This document shows, piece by piece, positions 28,655 to 35,493 of a DNA stretch of 64,000 nucleotides. The position numbers were made by a program, and so were the translations under genes. Below the pieces are notes generated by a model. That model worked only from the letters and a program-made list of their open reading frames with translations, was not told the origin of the DNA and made no database searches. Position 1 is the stretch's first letter. Each line of letters begins with the position of its first letter. This DNA is from Coleofasciculaceae cyanobacterium (GTDB lineage: Bacteria > Cyanobacteriota > Cyanobacteriia > Cyanobacteriales > Xenococcaceae). The DNA is taken from contig DATNPK010000084.1 in the NCBI GenBank assembly GCA_036703275.1, positions 1-64,000 on the forward strand, read 5' to 3'.

Positions 28655-28730
28655 TGCGACGCAAAGCTAGTCCGTGCATGATTTGCGAAGCTTATCATGC
28701 ACGGACATATCCTTTAGGGGACTCTTTTTT
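28655..28730. repeat. intergenic palindromic repeat cluster, copy 3
   Basis: Perfect 13-bp inverted arms GTCCGTGCATGAT (28670-28682) and ATCATGCACGGAC (28694-28706) enclose TTGCGAAGCTT. The word TCCTTTAGGGG follows at about 28712. These are the same words as in the clusters at 7.7, 14.0 and 47.2 kb. It lies between convergent ald and the GST-like gene. Confidence 0.72.
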
Positions 28731-28735
28731 AGCAA

Positions 28736-29941
28736 CTAACCAGCAATAAAATTAGCAGGGTTTTGATCATAGCGGTGTCTGACTGGAAGGGGTTCAGGTT
28801 GAGTTTCACCTACTAAAGCAGCAGTTTGTTCTAATGCTGTCCGTAGTCTTTTTGCAGCATAAATTGACATATCTCTAGGTACATTAATTCTGTCTCGTAA
28901 GTATCGCAGAGCAACATCTGAACCTAATGGAGGGGTACACATTTCCCCCGTCATCATATTAGTTAAAGCGCAGCGTAAAGCCTCATCAAATAATTGCTCA
29001 TCGGCGGGATTGACTTTTAAAACACTATCGCGGTGTTTAATTACCCGTTGGAGAGCTTCCGAGCGGGAGGTTTCGGGTTCGGGATAGGTAACATCTGGTA
29101 GTCCAAACCAATCACCCCGATCTACTTGTTCTTGATTAGCTAACGCTTGAGGTTCACCGTTGGCATAACATCCCCCCATTTGCGGGGGTAAATCATGAAC
29201 ATGGGTATGGAAATCGCTTTGAGTACCACGATAAGTAGGACGAGTTTCCATCGCATCAAACCAGGCTGACAGATGTGGGTTTTCCTCTCGTAGAGAATAG
29301 CCTTTGTAGTAATAAAGACTAGCGTTCATCCGCTCTACGTAGGGAGTAAACACGACATCTGCACTACTAAATTCCTCTAAAAAATATGCTCCAGGAGTAC
29401 TCGCTAATGCTTCCTCTACCATCGCTACTGTTTCAATAAATTGTTGACGATTACCTTTTTCTTGTCCAGGAAAAATGGCTCGATAGCATAGCCAACCACA
29501 CCAGGCTCTAAACAGTAGTCGCTCCAGTTTTCGCAACGGTAGCACCTGGGGATCTTCCATTCCTCGATACAAAACACCGAAAACCCGTTCTAAAGCCAGC
29601 AAGATGTCATCGCTTTCGGTGATAATTTGTCCATCAAGCTCAACCGCTGGTAGCATTCCAGAGGGAACTTTACGCTTGTACCAGCTTTCTTTTTTGCCAT
29701 AGCAAAACATGGTCACCTTTTGAATGCGGTAAGGAATTTGCTTCTCTTCTAACCACAGCCAAATTTTTTGACAGTAGGGACACCAAGCATGATTATCCCG
29801 AAATAGGGTTACTCGTACATCAGCTTCTGTCTGTCCAAACAAACGGAGGGTAGATTGGGAGTTAGTCGTGCCGTTGATAGGATCGATGGCAAAGTCAGTA
29901 AGTTTTGCTAACTGTGACCAAGTAAGAGGTGTAGTAGACAT
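28736..29941 (-). CDS. glutathione S-transferase family protein
   Basis: 401 aa. N-terminal thioredoxin-fold domain with a glutaredoxin-like redox site [19 protein letters not shown] (about 53-71) and the GSH-binding cis-proline region [15 protein letters not shown], then ITESDDIL. An all-helical GST C domain follows (about 125-240, with [20 protein letters not shown]). The last 150 residues ([33 protein letters not shown]) are an extension seen in cyanobacterial and plant relatives. Role is probably thiol redox chemistry; substrate unknown. Confidence 0.87.
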   Translation of the reverse strand: MSTTPLTWSQLAKLTDFAIDPINGTTNSQSTLRLFGQTEADVRVTLFRDNHAWCPYCQKIWLWLEEKQIPYRIQKVTMFCYGKKESWYKRKVPSGMLPAVELDGQIITESDDILLALERVFGVLYRGMEDPQVLPLRKLERLLFRAWCGWLCYRAIFPGQEKGNRQQFIETVAMVEEALASTPGAYFLEEFSSADVVFTPYVERMNASLYYYKGYSLREENPHLSAWFDAMETRPTYRGTQSDFHTHVHDLPPQMGGCYANGEPQALANQEQVDRGDWFGLPDVTYPEPETSRSEALQRVIKHRDSVLKVNPADEQLFDEALRCALTNMMTGEMCTPPLGSDVALRYLRDRINVPRDMSIYAAKRLRTALEQTAALVGETQPEPLPVRHRYDQNPANFIAG

Positions 29942-30155
29942 AAAATATTTAAAATATTTGACGAAATTTAAAACTGAATTATTTTGGCGTTGCTGATTTG
30001 AGTAATGACGTATTTGCGTAGCTTATCCTTTAGGACAAAATATTACTGTTCGTAGATATCAGCTATCAGCTATTAGCTTTTTAGCAACGCCATTATTTTT
30101 AATCAACTCGTAAGCTTAAGATACAAGTGTTTGCTTAAACTAGTATCTGATTTTA

Positions 30156-31145
30156 TTATCCTTTTTTTTGCTCGTAACTTCTGGCATCTTGACTCCTTTT
30201 ATTGACTGCGCCGAGCATCTGTCCTAAAAAAGGTAAGCCGATTAACGCAGGGATAAAATAGCGAGAGGTACACAGCAAACCTAAAGCTGCACCCGTAGCT
30301 TCATTAAAGTAATCTTGATAGAAATAGATTATGGCTGCATCCCGAGTGCCAATACCTGCGAAAGTTAAGGGTAATAAACCCGCCAAGATTGATAGAGGAG
30401 AAAGTGCCAAACTAACAACGAAAGGAACGATCGCTTTTAAAGCTAAAATAAATAGCCAGATTTGTAGCAAGTGTAAAAACCAAACAAAAACCGAAGTACT
30501 AGCGATGAGTATTAGCTGCTGTCGATCTCCCCAAAAATAACCGTGCATCTCTCCCCAAGCAGCCTGCATTTTATTGAGCTTTGGCTTTAAAGACTTGGGG
30601 GCGAATCTTACGGCAATGGTAAAAAATAAATTGGCACACTGCTGATAGCTTAACAGCAATAAGCCTAAAACTAATCCTGTTGCTACCCCTACAGTCATTG
30701 CCCAAAATAGACCATCTTTGGCAGGATACAGAAATAAGCCAAACACACACCAAACTAATAGAGAAAGCAAGTCACAAGCCTTTTCAAAAATAGAAATTGA
30801 GAGAGCGAGACTGCCACTTAGATTAGATCTTTCGGACATAAAATAAGATTTAGCTATATCTCCCATTTTGGAAGGTAAAACCATGTTCAGGACACTTGCA
30901 CCCAAAATTAATCGATTAGCTTCCAAAAATCTTAAGCTGCGCTGAGGTACTAATTGTTGCAACCGCCAGGAGGTAACTAAGGTGATTGGAATTACCATCG
31001 CTAGACTGACTGCGAGCATCAGGCGATCGCTATTTTGAAAGACTCTAAACAAATTAATCAGATCGATCTGAGTATAAATGTAAAGCAGGATAGCAACGCT
31101 AATTATGATCGAGACAAACCGTTTGAGATTCATATTTAACGCCAA
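30156..31145 (-). CDS. lysylphosphatidylglycerol-synthetase-TM / flippase-like membrane protein (YbhN family)
   Basis: 329 aa with about eight hydrophobic segments. Family marks: MVIPITLVTSWRLQQLV near 50-66, LGASVLNMVLPSKMGDIAKSY (the Pro-Ser/Gly-Gly-Asp block) at about 82-102, and LLPLTFAGIGTRDAAI around 258-273. Homologs are integral inner-membrane proteins linked with lipid or polyprenyl-linked transport, but the substrate is unknown. The gene stands alone with about 160-210 bp on each side. Confidence 0.82.
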   Translation of the reverse strand: MALNMNLKRFVSIIISVAILLYIYTQIDLINLFRVFQNSDRLMLAVSLAMVIPITLVTSWRLQQLVPQRSLRFLEANRLILGASVLNMVLPSKMGDIAKSYFMSERSNLSGSLALSISIFEKACDLLSLLVWCVFGLFLYPAKDGLFWAMTVGVATGLVLGLLLLSYQQCANLFFTIAVRFAPKSLKPKLNKMQAAWGEMHGYFWGDRQQLILIASTSVFVWFLHLLQIWLFILALKAIVPFVVSLALSPLSILAGLLPLTFAGIGTRDAAIIYFYQDYFNEATGAALGLLCTSRYFIPALIGLPFLGQMLGAVNKRSQDARSYEQKKG

Positions 31146-31304
31146 AGAGTGAATCTGTTGAATGCTGGAAGTTTAAAGAGAAAACATTCTGTAAATGTTT
31201 CTAAGTTCATGCCGAGCAATCTCTTAAAAGTAAAGTCACTTTGTGAGATTGGGTAGTATAAAGAATTATATTAATTTGCTGACTTTAGCTGCAAAAATTC
31301 TGGG

Positions 31305-31997
31305 TTGTTACTGATGAGAGATAAATCTAACGCTTTTGCCATGTTCAAATCATGGCTCAATCAAGGAAAGCAGCACTTTAAAAGTATCCCAGTTTTGATT
31401 TGGTTGAATGCCATAACTGTGATTATTTTGAGCCTACTCAGCATTTACGCCAAGATCAAAAGCAAAGGTTCGGGTATCGAAAATCTGTTTAGCGATCCTT
31501 TCTATTTCGGTATTTTTTATTTAGGCTGGTTCACCAGCGTATCGGAAATTATGTGGTGTACTGCGATCGCGATTTGTCTTTTCTCGGCTTTTTTATTGCC
31601 CGAATCCAATCGCCGCTTTCAGATATTCTTGTGCGCCAGTGCGTTAGTTATGTTGCTACTTTTTTTTGACGATCGCTTTCGCCTAACTCTAATTTTGTGC
31701 GTTTTCTTTAACACCTGTAAAATAGTTAAATTAGCTGTCTATAGTCTTTATGGTTTGTTACTAGTTGGCTACGCATGGCTATTTCGCAGGACTATTCGCC
31801 AAACTCCTTATATTCCTTTGCTAGTATCTTTTTGTCTGTTTGGATTTTCCAGCGCGATCGATATTACTCCCATCAGCAGTCGCGGTATTCATGCCATGCT
31901 AGAAGATGGTACTAAGTTAATTGGTTTGATAAATTTAACAATTTATTTTTGGTGGATTTGTCAACAAGAAATAAAAAAAAATATAGTGCAGAAATAA
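31305..31997 (+). CDS. predicted integral membrane protein, unknown function
   Basis: 230 aa with about six hydrophobic segments (around 30-47, 68-95, 102-120, 128-155, 162-180, 205-225) joined by short basic loops. I recognise no family. An internal ATG at 31335 (MFKSWLNQGKQ) is an alternative start. Divergent from the YbhN-family gene. Confidence 0.6.
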   Translation: MLLMRDKSNAFAMFKSWLNQGKQHFKSIPVLIWLNAITVIILSLLSIYAKIKSKGSGIENLFSDPFYFGIFYLGWFTSVSEIMWCTAIAICLFSAFLLPESNRRFQIFLCASALVMLLLFFDDRFRLTLILCVFFNTCKIVKLAVYSLYGLLLVGYAWLFRRTIRQTPYIPLLVSFCLFGFSSAIDITPISSRGIHAMLEDGTKLIGLINLTIYFWWICQQEIKKNIVQK

Positions 31998-32125
31998 TTA
32001 AAAGCTACAGGGCAAACGCATACTAAAAAATTGAAGGATAGTGAAAAGGAAACCATAAGATAACTTTCGCGCTGGTTCAAATCTCAACAATTGGCTCAAC
32101 CTAAAAGCTACGCCACCGTTACTTT

Positions 32126-32785
32126 CTAACTCGTAATCGGGTAAAGCTGTTCCCAAAGCATAAGTCTAACTAGAAATTGTTGCCAATAATGATTTAAATC
32201 TTCAGAGTTAAGCTGAAAAAGTTGAGCAGACTGATTCTCTATGGCGATCGCAATTATTGCCTGGTCGACTTGAACATTATATAAATGGTTAATCGCAAAG
32301 GTGTAGGCAGTAACCTGTAAACAATAATCAGTTATCCATTCGATTTTTTTAGGTTGGGCAGCAGTTTTCCAATCAAAGACACAAAGATTTCCTGACCATT
32401 CTCCTAAGCAGTCAAAACGCCCTGCATAGTGTTTTTCTGCATGATAAACTGCCGACTCTAATAAATGAACCTCAGAGACAGATTCTAAAACTGGTTTAAT
32501 CGAATGCCAGTAAAGATTGTCTTCTACATCATCAGGTAAATCTTGACCATCCAAATAATAGTTGATGGCAGTATGCACAGAAGTACCACGTCGGCAGGCT
32601 TGTGTACTAATTTGCTGTGCTTTTTTAACTCCAACTCGCTGACGCCATTTTTGCAAAGCTAAACGGTCTTTTTCAGGTTTGGTAGCAGTTAAAATTGTGC
32701 TAACTGAGGGGTAGGCTTTTCCATCAAAGCTCAGTCTTCTTTTACGATCAACGGTAATGTATTTAGCGGGAATATAAGTAAACAT
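32126..32785 (-). CDS. PD-(D/E)XK exonuclease-like protein (RecB/MGME1-like)
   Basis: 219 aa. The nuclease core is visible: CRRGTSVHTAINYYLDG (conserved Gly-Thr and His), YHAEKHYAGRFDCLGEW with the metal-binding Asp, then LCVFDWKTA as the D-W-K catalytic strand, and a Gln-Thr-Ala-Tyr helix (YCLQVTAYTFAI). The same order occurs in RecB-like and mitochondrial MGME1-type ssDNA exonucleases. It begins with a target-like beta element KRRLSFDGKAYPSVSTIL. Stand-alone position gives no pathway clue. Confidence 0.78.
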   Translation of the reverse strand: MFTYIPAKYITVDRKRRLSFDGKAYPSVSTILTATKPEKDRLALQKWRQRVGVKKAQQISTQACRRGTSVHTAINYYLDGQDLPDDVEDNLYWHSIKPVLESVSEVHLLESAVYHAEKHYAGRFDCLGEWSGNLCVFDWKTAAQPKKIEWITDYCLQVTAYTFAINHLYNVQVDQAIIAIAIENQSAQLFQLNSEDLNHYWQQFLVRLMLWEQLYPITS

Positions 32786-32895
32786 TCAATATGTATGCTT
32801 TTGATGAACTGGCTGTCTCGAAATTTGTTGGTTTGTGGCTGTGAGCTATTAGTCCTTCGGATTCGACAGTTCTTACAGTAGTTTGTCAAGCTAAA

Positions 32896-33819
32896 TTACA
32901 GGGCAAACTGCTGCAATAAATAACTATAAAATTTTTCTTTATCTACCTGAGTCATTACTTTAACTTTTCTGCCGCCAGTTTTAAGGATTGTTCTTCCTTG
33001 ACTAACACCAGTAGTAATTATGTCTGTCTCTTGTTCTTTTGTTTGATATAGTTCTGGACGAGCTAAATAAGTGGTGGCTAGAATGTCCCAAAAGTAATAG
33101 TTTTGGGGAATTGCTAAGGAATAGCATAAACCCGCTAAATCTGATAAAGGGTGTCTGCGTTGTTTAGTTAAGTTGCGAATAAACTCTGGAGTCACAGGAA
33201 CGTGATTAGTTAAATCTAATGGACATAGTGTAATAGAAATATCAGTATCCCAGATTTGTTTAGCTGCTAAGGGATCCCAAAAAACATTCCATTCTGCTGT
33301 GCCATCATGTTCTAGAGCAAATACTTTTTCGACATTTCCTGATACGGTTAACGCGCCTCCCATCCAAACAATTTCAGCTATTTGGTTAGCTATTACTGGT
33401 TCAAGTGTGATCGCTTCTGCTACGGTAGTCAAAGGTCCAGTTACCATTAAAGTTACAGGTTGTGGTGCATTTTGCAATCTCTCCACCATAAATTCCTGCC
33501 CTGATGCTTTTACTAAAGGTGTCAAGATCTGGTCGGACTCATTAAGAATCGGAAAATTATCAATAATCGTGCAATCGCGCCGAAAATCAGCTGGAAAAGG
33601 ATTAATTCCTCTAACAGTACTTTTAGCGATCGCAACATTGATATGTCCCATTAAATTTAGTATTTTGCAACTTACGCTAACCGCAGCATTGATATAACAG
33701 TCTGCTGGAGTAACAACTATTCCTAACGGTTCGATTTCTGTCATTGTCATCAATAAGATCAGCGACAAGAAATCATCGATCGCTCCATCATGATCCATCA
33801 ACACCAGTTTTTTAGACAT
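32896..33819 (-). CDS. nucleoside hydrolase (inosine/uridine-preferring family)
   Basis: 307 aa. The calcium-binding N-terminal motif reads LVLMDHDGAIDDFLSLI (DxDxxxDD type). TGPLTTVAEAI, VWMGGALTVSGNV and AEWNVFWDPLAAKQIW (with the Asn and Asp of the active site) follow. It hydrolyses the N-glycosidic bond of nucleosides; base preference cannot be deduced. It lies 18 bp downstream of the smtB-like gene on the same strand, so the two may share a transcript with smtA. Confidence 0.9.
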   Translation of the reverse strand: MSKKLVLMDHDGAIDDFLSLILLMTMTEIEPLGIVVTPADCYINAAVSVSCKILNLMGHINVAIAKSTVRGINPFPADFRRDCTIIDNFPILNESDQILTPLVKASGQEFMVERLQNAPQPVTLMVTGPLTTVAEAITLEPVIANQIAEIVWMGGALTVSGNVEKVFALEHDGTAEWNVFWDPLAAKQIWDTDISITLCPLDLTNHVPVTPEFIRNLTKQRRHPLSDLAGLCYSLAIPQNYYFWDILATTYLARPELYQTKEQETDIITTGVSQGRTILKTGGRKVKVMTQVDKEKFYSYLLQQFAL

Positions 33820-33837
33820 ATTAAGCTTTAGTTATTT

Positions 33838-34212
33838 TCAGTGTGGCTCATCTAAATGTTCAGCTACTGATTGGTATAGCTTTAGCACATGATGATCTAG
33901 CAGGCGATAGTAAACTTTTCTACCACGCTTGTTATAACTGACCAGCCTTAGCGATCGCAAGGTACGTAGTTGATGGGAAACTGCTGATTCGCTCATCTCA
34001 AGTAAAGTTGCTAAATCGCAGACACACAAGTCTTGCTTCGCTAATAAAGATAAAATTCGTAACCGATTTGCATCTCCCAATAAACGGAAAAAATCCGCCA
34101 TCTGCTGTGCTTTGCTCGAATCTAAAGCTTCCAGGCGGAGATTTTTCCAGGCATCAACGTCAACAGAATGGCGATCGCTACAGGTAGGAATTTGATGCTT
34201 GACTGCTGACAT
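33838..34212 (-). CDS. smtB: ArsR/SmtB-family metal-responsive repressor
   Basis: 124 aa winged-helix repressor. The recognition helix region reads [22 protein letters not shown]. Metal-site candidates are [11 protein letters not shown] (alpha-3N type cysteines) and the C-terminal alpha-5 [19 protein letters not shown], with Asp/His residues matching the zinc site of SmtB. It sits 63 bp downstream of a metallothionein gene on the same strand, and an operator-like palindrome precedes that gene, so zinc-relieved repression is the likely mode. In the classical Synechococcus locus the two genes are divergent; here they are tandem. Confidence 0.9.
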   Translation of the reverse strand: MSAVKHQIPTCSDRHSVDVDAWKNLRLEALDSSKAQQMADFFRLLGDANRLRILSLLAKQDLCVCDLATLLEMSESAVSHQLRTLRSLRLVSYNKRGRKVYYRLLDHHVLKLYQSVAEHLDEPH

Positions 34213-34275
34213 AAATACTTTACTAATAAGCTTGTCTTTGTTTTCAATAAATAGGCCGATTACTTGTTCTCTCGT

Positions 34276-34440
34276 TTAACCACAGTTACAGTCTGACATC
34301 TGGCAACTTTGATCGTTGTTATGACCATTGGCACAGGCTTCGCAGCAGTAATATTTATTATCTTTTTTGATGGCATCTGTTAATGATATTTCGCAAGAAC
34401 AGCGATCGCAGTCACATTTTACTAAGCTAGCATTAGTCAT
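34276..34440 (-). CDS. smtA: SmtA-type bacterial metallothionein
   Basis: 54 aa, too short for most ORF calls. Cysteine pattern: KCDCDRCSCEISL at the start, YYCCEACANGH in the middle, and CQMSDCNCG at the end, in all 11 cysteines and one conserved His in CANGH. This is the SmtA zinc-cluster pattern (C-x-C-x2-C-x-C ... C-C-x2-C). It sequesters zinc and cadmium. The start ATG at 34440 has a weak GAAAAG upstream. A SmtB-like operator lies 40 bp before the start. Probably co-transcribed with smtB. Confidence 0.93.
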   Translation of the reverse strand: MTNASLVKCDCDRCSCEISLTDAIKKDNKYYCCEACANGHNNDQSCQMSDCNCG

Positions 34441-34473
34441 GATCTTTTCGTTTTTAATTATTAACTAATATAT

Positions 34474-34495
34474 ATTATATATGAACATACGTTCA
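34474..34495 (-). promoter_or_regulatory. smtA promoter with SmtB-type operator
   Basis: Perfect inverted repeat TGAAC-ATAC-GTTCA at 34482-34495, close to the known SmtB core TGAACA...TTCA. On the minus strand it is followed at once by TATAAT (34479-34474), a good -10 box. Repressor bound here would block RNA polymerase. The smtA start is about 34 bp further on. Confidence 0.75.
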
Positions 34496-34583
34496 GCTAT
34501 TATAGGAAACATAATTAATTTTATTTAAGGGTTGCAAACTAGACATTCAGTCTGCTAAATTAGTTGAGCGCAATTAAAAGCGA

Positions 34584-34656
34584 GCCAGGATAGCTCAGGT
34601 GGTAGAGCAGAGGACTGAAAATCCTCGTGTCGGCAGTTCAAGTCTGCCTCCCGGCA
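34584..34656 (+). tRNA. trnF: tRNA-Phe (GAA)
   Basis: 73 nt. Acceptor GCCAGGA, D-arm TAGCTCAGGTGGTAGAGCA, anticodon arm GAGGACTGAAAATCCTC with anticodon GAA, T-arm GGCAGTTCAAGTCTGCC and discriminator A656. CCA is not encoded. The 3' acceptor strand is TCCCGGC, giving an A4/C69 mismatch where relatives (from memory) have a T. The D-arm/anticodon segment 34605-34623 is the protospacer of the CAST homing crRNA, with GGTA directly 5'. A transposon end begins 10 bp after the gene. Confidence 0.95.
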
Positions 34657-34666
34657 TTTACTGTAC

Positions 34667-34790
34667 TGTACAGTGACTAATTATTTGTCGTTGGAGACAG
34701 ATTACTGTCATCATGACCAATTACTTGTCGCAAAGACTAATTACTGTCCGCCAATGAGGTGGTGACAAATTCCTGTCATCAACTGATTTT
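34667..34790. mobile_element. type V-K CAST transposon end with TnsB-type sites
   Basis: Begins TGTACAGTGAC at 34667, the terminal sequence I recall for V-K CAST ends. Five related units follow, each a GAC-xAATTA-x-TGTC-like block: GTGACTAATTATTTGTC, GAGACAGATTACTGTC, ATGACCAATTACTTGTC, AGACTAATTACTGTC and GTGACAAATTCCTGTC. They are spaced like TnsB binding sites. The end lies 62 bp from the PAM in tRNA-Phe. Whether it is the formal left or right end is unresolved; it is the end next to the CRISPR RNAs. The matching other end is not found in the window. Confidence 0.88.
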
Positions 34791-34814
34791 TTTCATTGTA
34801 TGTTTGTTTCAGAA

Positions 34815-34842
34815 GATTTTCAGTCCTCTGCTCCTTTCAATC
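34815..34842 (-). CRISPR. delocalised homing repeat-spacer unit targeting tRNA-Phe
   Basis: On the minus strand, GATTGAAAG (34842-34834, the 3' end of a V-K repeat) is followed by the spacer GAGCAGAGGACTGAAAATC (34833-34815). All 19 bases match 34605-34623 of the tRNA-Phe gene. The next bases differ. The protospacer is preceded by GGTA, which fits the NGTN PAM of Cas12k. Only the repeat tail is conserved, as described for delocalised homing crRNAs of V-K CASTs. Confidence 0.88.
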
Positions 34843-34911
34843 GTTCCTTAATTTTGAAGATTATCTATCTCGATTTAAAAATCACACTAAAAAATTCTTA
34901 TAGTTTTTTTG

Positions 34912-34999
34912 CTTTCAACCTATTTTGAACCTAACTAGCGAGCAAATGCGCCATAGTGTATCCTTTCAATCCATCTCCGCCTGAAATGGTCTTGGCAAC
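34912..34999 (-). CRISPR. degenerate V-K CRISPR mini-array (one full and one partial repeat)
   Basis: A 37-nt repeat occupies 34963-34999. Read on the minus strand it begins GTTGCCAAGACCAT and ends GATGGATTGAAAG, and it aligns along its length with V-K repeats of the GTTTCAAC...GGTTGAAAG type. A 33-nt spacer follows (34930-34962), then a partial repeat with the tail TTCAAAATAGGTTGAAAG (34912-34929). The GATGGATT tail pairs with AATCTATC in the 3' end of the tracrRNA. A possible further decayed repeat lies near 35125-35155. The spacer's target is unknown. Confidence 0.75.
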
Positions 35000-35194
35000 T
35001 TTATAAGCTACAAGTTCTTTGTAAAAGCAATTTCAGAGTAAATTTTGCTGAAGCTAAAAAATTAAGTTTATTTAAACTCTTAAATTATAGCTGTAACTAA
35101 ACTACAAAAGCTTACAAAGCCCAACTCAGTTAGATTTCAACAGTTTGTTGAACCCCCTAGGGATTTCGCCCACGCTTAGGTTCGACAAAAAAGG

Positions 35195-35425
35195 AAAATT
35201 AGGATAGATTCCTCCTTGCTCGGAGGTGATTCAGTAGCGATCGCTGTAGTACATCTACACCACTTATTACTGGGGGCGCACCTTATTCCTATCCGAAGAT
35301 AGCAGTTTTAGGGTGGACAGCTACCAGGGTCAGAAAGCATCCATCCAGAAGATGGTAAAACTAACCCATACTTAACATAGTTCAGAGGTTCAGAAGAACA
35401 TAACCTACGGCGCAATTTGTCGAAC
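35195..35425 (-). ncRNA. type V-K tracrRNA
   Basis: Downstream of cas12k on the same strand. Blocks shared with the V-K tracrRNA family, recognised from memory: GCGCCG near the 5' end, CCTCTGAA, GGGTTAGTTT, the strongly conserved CTTTCTGACCCTGGTAGCTG, GGTGCGCCCCCAG, GATGTACT, and the terminal hairpin CACCTCCGAGCAAGGAGG. The 3' anti-repeat AATCTATCC (35210-35202) can pair with the repeat tail GATGGATT. A T-rich stretch (TTTTCCTTTTTTG) follows. Ends are approximate. Confidence 0.88.
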
Positions 35426-35493
35426 ATTATATTTAGTTTTCGAGGTTCTAATTCTGTTTATGCAAGAATCGTTACACAAAGATATTGAGAACT

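Noticed and set aside
32068-32100. A T-loop-like GGTTCAAATC suggesting a tRNA
   Set aside because: The flanking bases do not form a T-stem, and no acceptor, D-arm or anticodon arm surrounds it.
35147-35187. Imperfect inverted repeat GTCGAACC ... GGTTCAAC after the tracrRNA
   Set aside because: It is a single copy and does not align well with the 37-nt repeat, so I did not count it as an array repeat; it may be a decayed one or a terminator remnant.
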